Below are positions 44,832-64,000 of a stretch of DNA of 64,000 nucleotides, one piece after another. Source of the stretch: Terebella lapidaria (lineage: Eukaryota > Annelida > Polychaeta > Terebellida > Terebellidae). Made by a program: the position numbers and the translations under genes. The DNA lies in contig OX424566.1 of the NCBI GenBank assembly GCA_949152475.1, positions 16,019,177-16,083,176 on the forward strand. Direction: 5' to 3'. The notes beneath the pieces were generated by a model. It searched no databases. It was given only the letters and a program-made list of their open reading frames with translations, and was not told the DNA's origin. Each line of letters opens with the position of its first letter. Position 1 is the first letter of the stretch.

Positions 44832-46574
44832 TCAGATACGAAGCGCTTGAAGGCAGAACTTGACTTATTGTGCGGCGTCAGCCGTACTATATCTGTTAGT
44901 GTAATTTTGACCCCATGGTACTACTGGTGAGGCGCTTGTCCATGCGTGGACTTATTGCTACCGAATTAAGTCAGCGATGACATTATCCATATTTTATGTC
45001 ACAATCTCAGATTACAACAAAGTTAAGTAGCAAATATTGAACAAAGAAAACATACACCTTGGTCGTTTGTGGAAAGTGCAACTAAAACACATTTTGGCAA
45101 GAATAATGGACGAATCGACAAACAAATGCGAGTAATAATAAATTTTCGCATGGACAAGCTCTGCACCAGTATTGCAGGTATTATGGTATTGTAAGACCAT
45201 CTACGAGAATTGTTCTCTGTGAGAGGGAAGTAGAGAGTTATTACAATACGAGTTCGAGTTACAATACGATTCGAGTTCATTGTTTCATATTGTTATCAAA
45301 CTAATCAATAGGGTTGTTTAACCAAGAAATGGGTTTCGTGTCTACTTATCCTTGATTTTTCTCGTGTTCACTCAGCCTCGAGTACTGGTTCTACTCTCCT
45401 TTGTCCCTGTGGCCGCACACGTAACCTCAAGTTCTGCTGTTGTGATGCTTGTATGTTGATGAGTTGATGCGTTATAATGTCACACAATTGCCTGTAAATT
45501 AAAGTACTCCACCGCATCGGCACTATTTTTTGTTCGTTTTTTAAAGCCCCTCACATCTACACACACATACCACCTCGCTTGCTGTTTTGATATGATAGTG
45601 CAGGACTTGGCGCAACTGTACCCCTAGTAAACTGGTAAGCTTGAAAATATTGCTTAGATATTAGCACTTTCAAATAGGAAGTCATAAGTGGCAATTTGTG
45701 CGGTGACCTGAAAATTGACATTCGATGACCTGGAAAGGTCAAAACAGCCGTCTTGGGGTCAGAAAATGCCCAAACTTTCCTGTACAGACGAAATGTTTGT
45801 AGATAGAGCTCATGTTTGCTTTTCAAGCATATAGGAAGTCGTATATGGAAAAAAACTAATGATAAATTTGAGCTTGATCTCGGATGACTTTCATTTCTAA
45901 ATGTCTGACGTGGAATGTGTAAATTGGCTTCTGATGCTTAATCGTTTGCATGTAGACGTAGAGGTTCGATTGTGTTATAAGCTTATGAGAAGTCAAATAT
46001 ACATGACACATCTTTTGGTGACCTTGAACTTGAAATCTCGAACTTTCGCCTCAACCGAAATGTATAAATTGGCCCCACTGAACAGACAAATACTAATATT
46101 ATAATATTATGTTTGTATTATGAACAAATATAAAGTCATATGCAGCATACTTGATGATGACATTGAAGTTCACAAAGATGTCCTTGATTCGTAAATGTCA
46201 AGGCCATATGTCCCATGTAATTGTGTAATACCAAAATTGGTAACCTATCTTAGTCTTTGGGCTAATTTTTAATATACATGGATGTATTTGTTGTACCGAT
46301 GTAGCTCGTATAAATTATAACACACGTATAATTGTTCTATTCGGTGCATAAAATATATATACCATATGCATATTATTTCCAGGAAAAATATCATTCATCA
46401 CAGTACTCATATTCTATATTGTCTATAAATTCACCTAATAAAAATCTGTAGTGGTCATTCGGGTTGATAGATTCACTGGTGTGCTACAGGACACCTCATT
46501 CATATGGACCTTGAACGTGGTTTCGAATCATCTTGCAGAGTCACTGCCATGTGATCATTCATGTTGCATTTTTA
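44832..46574 (+). repeat. Non-coding DNA with further family fragments
   Basis: 44832-45640 holds nothing recognised. 45640-46270 is another degenerate member of the family ('caaataggaagtcat', 'gatgacctggaaaggtcaaa', end signal 'ggtaacctatcttagtcttt'). 46271-46574 holds nothing recognised. Confidence 0.55.
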
Positions 46575-47780
46575 GGTTACCGTACCTATGATCCGATAAC
46601 CTATTGGCATGGCGTTGCGTCCGTCGTCCGTGGTCGTCGTCCACATTTTTATCTTTTTTGTTTACATGCGAATTTTTCTGAAATTTTGCACAAAAATACT
46701 TGAAAATTTTCCAAGAAGGAGGTATTTTTTAGTTTTTTGATTTTCGCATTTTTCTCAAAATGGCGGCCGTTTTCGTCGAAAAATGCTTGATTTTGGACCT
46801 TGGCGGCCATTTTCTCAAAATCTGTTCAGTAACTTTTTTTCTTTTTGATACATAACACCCCTCGTATGTACTCCTATGATGTATATAAATTTCGTTGAGC
46901 TTGAATCGCTCGAAGTGGGCCATTTTGGCCCAAACTCGGCCCAAATGGGACTTTCCCATGTTAAATTCTCCTATGCTATATAATGGGACATATTATGCCT
47001 AATATCTCACTTAATATTGAGATTAGAGACTAGGAATCAATTGTGGACAATAGGAAATGATATATGCCGAATATTCTCGTGACCTTGAATTTGACCTCTG
47101 ACCTCAGTTTCAAGGTCAGAGCACAAAATGGCTTATATCTCGCTTATTATCGACTCTACAGCTTAGAAATCAATTGTGGACATATAGGAAATGATATATG
47201 CAGATTATTGTCATGACCTTGAATTTGACCTTCGACCCCATTTTCAAGGTCATAGGACAAAATGGCTAATATCTCGCTTGTTATCGACTTCACAGCTCAG
47301 GAATCATTTATGAACATATATAAAATGATATATGCAGATTATTGTCATGACCTTGAATTTGACCTTTGACCTCATTTTCAAGGTCACATGACAAAATGGC
47401 TAATATCTCACTTATTATCGATTTTACAGCTTGGGAATCAATCGTGGACATATAGGAAATGATATATGCTGAATATTCTCGGGACCTTGAATTTGACCTC
47501 TGACCTCATTTTCAAGGTCACAGGAAGAAAAGTTCAATATCTTGCTCCTCTATTGACTGTATGGCTTGGGAATCAGTTGTGAACATATAGAAAATGATAT
47601 GCACTGAATATTTTGATGACCTTGAATTTGACCTTTGCCTTCATTTTCAAGGCAACAGCACAAAATTGCTAATATTGCTGAATATTCTTTTGACCTTGAA
47701 TTTAACCATTGACCTAACTAACATCTAAAATATTAAATATTGTCCGGTAACCTATCTTTGGCCCTTGACTTAATTTTTTA
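46575..47780 (+). mobile_element. Best-preserved member of the repeat family with a 134-bp array
   Basis: Opens with a terminal hairpin (GGTTACCG ... CCGATAACC, 46575-46601) followed by 'ttggcatggcgttgcgtccg'. The tandem array (about 46980-47700) has units of 134 bp, with 'tgaccttgaa' at 47080, 47214, 47348, 47482 and 47617. It closes with 'ggtaacctatctttggccct' and a T-rich tail. No ORF of note, so it is non-autonomous. Confidence 0.75.
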
Positions 47781-48470
47781 TATACATTTTGTGACGTTTA
47801 TAAATTTCGTTGCCCTTGAATCGCTGATATATGCGCTGGCGGCCATCTTTATTTTTCGTGAATTATTTTTTTGTCCGAAGTCAAGTCACTACTGGTATGT
47901 GTTTTGGACAATTTCCAGTGAAAAAAAAAATCTCTTCGCCATTGCAATTATTTTTGTTCTTTGAAAGTTTCATCCACTTTTTCACTAATAGGAAGTTAGG
48001 AACTGTAGGGAGTAAACGCCCAGGATACATCGAGATAGAGCTTAACATTGGCACATTATATTGGGAAGTCACACTCGGGTAGAGACGAATCGCGTGGAGA
48101 TATAGCTTAGATTTGCATTAGGACCATAATAGGAAGTCTTCGTATATGACCTTGAATTCAAATTATGCCTAACTAATCTCAATGTGTGCAACCAGAATAC
48201 TTCGAGATAGAACAAAAATATTTGCATATTTAAATGGGAAGTCGTATATGGCGCTTTCAGTGGGGATATTGAATATGACCTTCGATGACTTCGGAGGTCG
48301 AAACAGCCATTTTTGTCGAAAAGCACCGGTTCTCATACCGGGCCATTGTGCTCAAATCCCTGGTTATGGTTACACCAAAATACGTGCAAATTGACCACCA
48401 GACACCAGACAGTGACCCAAGTGTTCGAGCTGAGGGTGCTCGGTAAGTTGTGTTCCCCTTGGGCACATGT
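47781..48470 (+). repeat. Degenerate family fragment
   Basis: Contains family words ('gcgctggcggccatctt', 'taggaagtcttcgtatatg', 'gatgacttcggaggtcgaaa'). No gene recognised. Confidence 0.5.
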
Positions 48471-49553
48471 TATTTTTCATCAGATACAATTGGATGTATA
48501 TTATCATGATTATATTTGGACCATTTTTCATAGCCGATACTCAAAATATACTATAACAAAAAATATCAATGTATACTTTTCCAGTCAGCACCTTACTAGT
48601 AGCTATGAGATGAAGAGCAACGAGCAACTTGAGAAAGGAACTTTATTTCTGACCAGCTCGTACATCATTTCCCTTTGTAATACTGATGCAATTAAATATA
48701 TACCGGACACATTGTGATTCTGATGGAATAAACCGAACAAAATATGACCATTTTATCTCGATCTCCCAACACGTAAGTCTTTGACATTATTTCAAACGGA
48801 GTCAATCGAAAAATACAAATTGAACGTTCGTAATCTACGTTGATGGCTCTCGCAATAAATTGAAATTTGTGAATTTGATTGTATCTATATCGTGTACACA
48901 AGAATCTCGTTGCTTGGAAAGTACAAAGAATATCACACAAACAAAACATAACATTTGGCAATACAAGCTATTTGGCCAAAAATAGATACATATAGAACAT
49001 GCAAACCTAAAACAATAACGAAATGTGTGCAAGCGCAGGAGTCTGGTATGTTTTCAATTCCACTTTGTTAGATCGCTTTTAGGCGATTCTGTGTCAGTTA
49101 TCGCGATTTTGGATGGTGTTTGGACGTGATTTGCGCGTTTGAATATTTACTGTCATGACAAAGTTCTAGTAGGCTTGATGAAATCAATACTAGAATTTGG
49201 AAAACCCGGTTTTGTGTAGAAATGAAAGCACACCAGATTACTACATCCATCAAGTACAAAAGCGGCTGAAGCCTATTTCATGAGTATGAATCCCAGTTGA
49301 ACCCAACCCCATTTATCGCTCGCCTTTTTCACACTTTTACGCCATTCCCGTATCTATAGTCTATCGATGAGAAGCAAAACTAACGTTTTCCCCGTATAGT
49401 TATCTACGATAAATGTTGTTCTTTTATATGTACACTATGTTCCCAAAATCACAAAACGCCCGTGTATCGTTCAATATTCCCGCCATTTTCCAGTCGGCTG
49501 TGGAGTCCGCCGTCAGGTGGCGCTCGGGACGATCACGTGGTCACACAAACAAA
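48471..49553 (-). other. 3' side of the beta-thymosin gene
   Basis: Probably includes the thymosin 3' UTR. A minus-strand AATAAA at 48642-48647 is one candidate end but lies about 900 nt from the stop codon. No other exon recognised. Confidence 0.4.
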
Positions 49554-58934
<9,381 letters not shown>

Positions 58935-59340
58935 GTTGAGAGAATGTGGGTGTTTTGCACCGTCTACGAAGATGTGGAATGTACGCCGAACACGTCGCCT
59001 ACGTGGATTCTGGACACGCTTCTTCCCTGTGTCTGAAGTCGGCAAAAATCCGCGCAACACGACCAGTGCAGTCTGCGGTTGTAACGTCTGTCCGTCCGTG
59101 CGAGCGAGTGAGTGGTGAGAACTGTGAGCTGGTACCCGTGTGTCGTCCGTGCCTGGGTCGCCTGCCTGTTAGGAGTGGTTACTTGGGGGCGTTGTCTGCG
59201 GCCCCTCACCAGAAGCCAGCAACGGGGCCGAATTCAATTCACTCCACCCCCCATACATGGAAGACCCGCCAGTGTGAGCCCAATGTGATGGCGGGAACCT
59301 CCACTATAGTGGGGGTGTGCCACTGTGACTCGCATTGCGT
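58935..59340 (-). promoter_or_regulatory. 5' UTR and promoter-proximal region of beta-thymosin
   Basis: This stretch is clearly richer in G+C and CpG than its surroundings and lies directly upstream of the thymosin start codon. No TATA box at a convincing position; transcription start cannot be placed. Confidence 0.45.
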
Positions 59341-61398
59341 GAGTTGAGTTGTCGCGGCACACATGTACACTCGGTAGTAAGGCTGATGTGTGGTACGCGA
59401 GGGGGAGGGACGGCTGCTTGTACGCGAGTACAAAATTACTGTCCTCTGAAGTGTAGGCCTATGGCGTACAAAATCGGCCGATAGCATGTTCCTTTTTCTA
59501 TATCTTTATTTGATATCATGATGTACGAATTGTTTTCCTGGTTATGATATCAAACACATCAGGTTGAGACGAATAGCCTACTGCATGATTAATATTCATT
59601 CACAGCTATCTACATACCAGGAAAGTACAAATTGAGAAGTATATGGTGATATAACAATACAACAGTGAAGCACTGCTATATAAGTATTTTTTGTCAATAT
59701 AGGAAATAAATTTCGATTTTTTTTGGATATCATGACGGATTTTTGAAGTACTAATAATGTGTAGAATTTATAGCCTGTGATTTTTTTTGTTCTCCAGGAA
59801 AAGGACACATACTTATACCCGGAACCAGCAGAACAAGCATAGTATACAGATGAAATCGCCTGTCAAATTCAGCAGATGTTTTTTGAGGCAGATGCTTTGT
59901 TTCACTATAATTTGGCAATGTATAACAGTTATACGTGATATATTTTAACCACCGTTTAATTGAAAAAATTATTGACTAATAGTTGAATTTTATTGGGTAT
60001 GTGAAAAATATTGCGTTGATTCTCGAACTTCAATCAGGAGCATTTCTTTTTCTTCTTCACCCGAACTTTTACATTGAGAAAAAAAAAGTTTCAAGAGCTA
60101 AGCGATTTTTATTTGACCACGCACTTAGATTGAAACTTACTAGTATTGAATAGCTTTCAACAAAATTACAGTAATGTAAAATTGCGAGAAAGTTTCTGTG
60201 ATTCTTGATGTGATTTCTTATGTTAATAAGTGTGATTATTTCAACGTTTCTGTGTGGAAATCAATATACGTATCCAATTATGATAACGACCGTTTAGCCT
60301 CTAAAGCCGATTCCATGTATTCTCCACTGTATTAATAAAGCCCAAAAGTAAATATTCCGCTGAAAATGACCAAGTCCAGCTTTGAGCCCCAAGCTGAATC
60401 ACAAGTTTCGACAAATCTGATCAACTCACGCTGATACCATTTGCGGCCCAAGTACCGTACACTGCTCCTTAATACTACTCGTCCACTGAAAACATACCAT
60501 TTAATCCGTCTCGCACCTTTTTAATCCTTATTGAATACAGAGGAAGGCACAGGATATGATACTTGGGCCCAATTTGCTAAGAGTATTACCTGTAACTGAA
60601 TGCATGAATCAGAAAAAAAATTAAATCGTTTTCGCTATAGAAAAGGTCACCGTCTCAGAACAACAATTTCAATGAGCCATATAAATGCCCTGATCAAGTT
60701 AGAAGAAAAACAAGCAATTTCTGAAATATATCGCAATAACCGGTATATGCCGATGCGGACATAAGGTCAACACCGTGACATAAGATTATCGGACCATACG
60801 TTCAGTATAGGTTCAGTATCCCTTTTGGACCGGAACCATCATATATGAAGTTAATACGTTTAGTAACCTGATGTATGTCATGTACGCGGTAAATAGTGCA
60901 AGCCCGTATCAACCGTTAATAACACACATATTTATTAAAAATCATATACACAGAAATATTATAGAGAAACCTGGCAGAGTGCCAGTTTATAAATTAACGC
61001 ATTATAGAATCGACAACATTTTTTTATGTGGTGACCTTTACCATGTAGCTTTAATATAGTATATACTCTAAAGTAAAGAAATAGTTTTCTCTTCATTATA
61101 CGTGTGTAACAGTGTTGACATTTAAATGAAGTTACTGGAGTTGTTGAAATGGTTTATGTAAACACACTGTCACCATATTATTCTTAGTACACATAGAAAT
61201 ACTCGTGCATGACATGAGAATATTGAACAAGTTTATTTTTCCTTTACGATAAACTTTGAATAGATATTGCACTCGGAAGCATTACCACAAAAAGCCCAAA
61301 ACACTGTAGGCCTAAATATTATATAAAATAATATATTATATGTATATTATAATATATACCAATAATGGGTTATATCTCAACTGGACTTAAACGTGCAT
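59341..61398. other. Non-coding DNA, nothing recognised
   Basis: No exon, RNA gene or clear repeat unit seen on either strand; AT-rich. Confidence 0.4.
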
Positions 61399-61733
61399 GT
61401 AGTCCGCTATACACACAGTGAGGTGAAGAAGAGTAAAAATTTAAAAGTTTTTTCTTGAAGATTATCTCTTCAAAATGACCTAATATTGTAAGCATCCTAA
61501 TACTGAAAAGAAAATAGGGGGTCACCGTGCTGGTTTCTTCGACATATTCGATCAAAATCACAAACATTTACCTAAAATGACATAACTATGGAATTTTTGC
61601 ATATTTTTTGGTCCATATTCACAACTTGCATCGTGTTTTCCATGCGAACGGATACAGTGACCCCCTATTTTCTTTTTCAGTTTTAGGATGCTGATCAGTT
61701 ACTCTATAAAATATGTCATTTTGAAGCTCTAGT
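61399..61733. mobile_element. Foldback repeat, copy B (inverted relative to 11125-11541)
   Basis: The core 61486-61730 is the reverse complement of about 11200-11470, with high identity, including both 'agaaaatagggggtcacc' arms. The left end keeps the 'gtagtccgct' terminus; the right end stops at 'gctctag' and lacks the other terminus, so this copy is truncated. Confidence 0.75.
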
Positions 61734-62407
61734 TATTATGTTAATAATAATGCTATTAATGTTATTAAGTAAATACAGTTATGTTAATGTCTGCTGTTTG
61801 TCATGTATAATGTTTTTGGTTTGCAGTGGTGGACTCAACTATATACACATCTATTTCAGCCTGGCACAGTAGAATCATATGCGAAATTCGACTGGTTATC
61901 TGGTGTGAATCACAAAGCAGATATGTATCCCAAGATCGAATACTATAACATTATGATGCATAGGAAAAAAATAACCCCCCAAAACAAACTACGATTTATC
62001 AGTAAAATTATAACCATAGGGGCGGCTTGCTACCGCCAAAAGTGTTCGACTTCTATGCATGTCAAATATGTATGTCAAATTTACAAAGGACACTATGATA
62101 TATACATTATGATAGGCCTACCAATCCCTTGTGTTAGTGATACATGCTTATCAACTGCCAATATGAATCTGATTCGTCTCATTGGCAATTTCAACTTGTC
62201 ACCATTGTAGGACGGGGTTTTAGAGTACGTTATGAAACATTTCTAATCATAACGCAGCAAAACAATCTAAATATTAAGCGATACAGTGTCTCAGATATTG
62301 CCTACATAATACATGTAGGTATGTATCGAACCTGTGTCGCGGGCACCCAATTGTGGACAAAAAAGTCAATATTTGTATAATATATATAGATTATACCAGC
62401 TTCCTGT
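61734..62407. other. Non-coding DNA, one unsupported ORF
   Basis: An ATG-started 135-codon frame (61803-62210, +) crosses the region. It matches no family I know and has no codon or domain support, so it is not called. Confidence 0.35.
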
Positions 62408-62478
62408 CCTGATATGGTTTTTATCCACGAGTGGTGAGTGATATCATATTCACCACGAGTGGATAAAACCATATCAGG
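62408..62478. repeat. 71-nt hairpin
   Basis: Left arm CCTGATATGGTTTT at 62408 and right arm ending AAAACCATATCAGG at 62478, extended inward by 'atccacgagtggtga' and 'tcaccacgagtggat'. The arms pair almost fully, with a loop of about 11 nt. Confidence 0.8.
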
Positions 62479-63264
62479 TTGCTACCATGTTATAATTTGT
62501 TTATTATATGATTTAGATCGTGTTCAGTTGAAAGCCAAAAGATTATACTTGAAATACACAGAGTTCATTTCCACATTTGTATCCATGTATATGGATACCG
62601 TTACTTTGTAGCACTCTGTGACCTGTCTTCCATGCTGAGTACAGTCATGGGATCAGCGCAGGGTACTCAAGGACCCTGAGTAGAAGACCCGTAAACATGT
62701 GCGTTGCTAGGAAACAATATAAACAATGCAGATCACCGGGTCGTGAAATACTTTGTATTATGACGTCACAGTGGTTGTACGTTTTCTGAAGGGTTATATG
62801 TTACTAAGGCTGAATCGCGTGATGTTTCATTGTGACGTCATAGAACACTCGTGCTTTAATTGTTCTTTAAAGAAAAACGCATTCAGACAAGTGCATGTGA
62901 ATATGTGAAATGTGAAGCAAAAATGTGAAGAAAAAAATAGTGCAAACATGATGTTTCCGGCAAAGGTTATCACACTGTCGGAAATCACTGTGTATTCTCA
63001 CTGTTTGTAGTTTAAGATAAATTCATAGCATGTGATAAACCGCGGTATTGACCTCCTTCATATTGACCTGCATCGCGCATAGGAACCGACGTTCTTTTGG
63101 TGTTTCCGTATTCATGCGTTGGTGAAATGACGTTTTCGTTTTTGTAGTGTATGAAAATGTTTATGAAATTCTTTGCTTCCAGGGTCTAAAATGGCTAGAA
63201 AATTTGTAATATCTCTCCCGAGGGTTGTGCATATCATGATGCGGCATATAATATTAAGTTAATC

Positions 63265-63369
63265 GACTGGATACAGTGTTTAAGGCCCTCGGTCGTGTCT
63301 GTGCCGCGGACGCACTCGCGAGTGCTACGGCCCAGACACGACCTCGGGCCTCAAACACTGTATCCAGTC
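63265..63369. repeat. 105-nt hairpin with a palindromic centre
   Basis: Arms of about 42 bp: 'gactggatacagtgtttaag' at 63265 and its near complement ending at 63369, pairing through 'gtcgtgtctg'. The loop contains the perfect 14-bp palindrome GCACTCGCGAGTGC. No open reading frame of interest. Confidence 0.8.
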
Positions 63370-63737
63370 AATTACCTATGAATATTTCCATAGTTTATCT
63401 TTGTGCTTCCGTTCCAAATATTTACGTGTCCAAACATTTTGGACACGTAAAATGCGCATGAATACGGTAGCCTGGTCGCTTGTCGTTCCACCTATAGAGC
63501 TATTCCTCCCCCATCCGTGCGGAATGTCTGTTGTTCTCACTCGATTTGTGTACGAAATTGTTATGAAATGTCTTTAAAAGAAGGCTGATCTGCATCTTTG
63601 CGTGTGGATGTTTGAGACAAAAATTGACCTAATATTTAAATATTTCTATTATCAATGATTGCACCCATATTTTATTGAGTCAATGTGACATATAAGTGAT
63701 CTATCTGTGACTTTTATGGGATATCATTTTCTTGTTT

Positions 63738-64000
63738 GGTTACTGGACCTTTGGTCCGATAACCTATTGGCGTGGCGTTGCGTCCATCGTCCGTCTATAT
63801 TTTTATCTTTAAATTTTACGATCGAAACCTCCTGAAATTTTGCACAAAAATGCCTAAAATATTTCAAGAAGGAGGTATTTTTCAGTTTTATTATTTTCGC
63901 TATTATTTCAAACTGGCGACCATTTTTGATGAAAAAAATTGATGGCCAGTTTTGGACTTTGATGGCCGTTTTCTCAAAATATGTTCAGTAACTTTTTTTT
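63738..64000 (+). mobile_element. Head of another repeat-family member, cut by the window end
   Basis: Opens with a terminal hairpin (GGTTACTGGACC / GGTCCGATAACC) followed by 'tattggcgtggcgttgcgtc', then 'atttcaagaaggaggtattt' and 'gatggccgttttctcaaaat', matching 46575-46860 closely. The rest lies outside the window. Confidence 0.7.

Noticed and set aside
58935-59060. N-terminal extension of the thymosin exon (in-frame upstream codons)
   Set aside because: No ATG lies upstream in frame (the first candidate is GTG), and beta-thymosins start exactly at M(A/S)DKP.
61803-62210. 135-codon ORF
   Set aside because: No recognisable domain or codon bias, in repeat-rich AT-rich DNA; a splice-acceptor-like 'tttgcag' before it is not enough.

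Overview
The window is eukaryotic nuclear DNA from an invertebrate animal, very probably marine. Genes have short exons with GT-AG introns. The non-coding DNA is AT-rich, with many 'acatgta' and 'taggcct' words, and is packed with terminal-inverted-repeat elements, Helitron-like elements and tandem arrays. The phylum cannot be fixed from sequence alone; a mollusc or other lophotrochozoan, or an echinoderm or hemichordate, would all fit.

Three conserved animal genes can be read exon by exon. (1) INPP5E, a ciliary inositol polyphosphate 5-phosphatase: + strand, CDS 14959-18999, 10 coding exons, 711 aa, ending in the CaaX box CVIQ. (2) FBXO38, an F-box ubiquitin-ligase receptor: + strand, CDS 29371-36774, 15 coding exons, about 1168 aa. 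A spliced 71-codon ORF with a membrane helix (28569-29387) precedes it and overlaps its start codon by 17 nt, so the transcript looks bicistronic. (3) A beta-thymosin: - strand, 58934 down to 49554, three tiny coding exons, 41 aa, with a 9.1-kb first intron. A fourth locus is a tandem duplication of about 1.99 kb. Each copy carries its own TATA box and an intronless 333-codon gene of unknown function (- strand, 4816-5817 and 6806-7807).

Layout: 1-4600 is non-coding with a foldback element (2868-3662). 4604-8585 is the tandem duplication. 8843-9850 is a dead non-LTR retrotransposon 3' end. 10599-13028 is a transposon-like unit whose ends begin CACAGTG and which is flanked by a 5-bp target duplication, with another foldback nested inside. 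13837-14750 is a further inverted-repeat element, then INPP5E. 19867-28197 holds several mobile elements, including two Helitron-like units carrying 147-bp tandem arrays and one unit with a 9-bp target duplication. Then come the small ORF and FBXO38. 37.4-48.5 kb is a dense cluster of related repeats with 134-, 132- and 121-bp arrays, lying between the 3' ends of FBXO38 and the thymosin gene, which converge. 59.3-64 kb is non-coding with hairpins and repeat fragments.

The genes do not form one pathway: INPP5E acts in cilia, FBXO38 in ubiquitin ligation, and beta-thymosin in actin sequestration. The most unusual material is the CACAGTG/5-bp element, the small ORF overlapping the FBXO38 start, and the 147-bp arrays shared by two Helitron-like elements.
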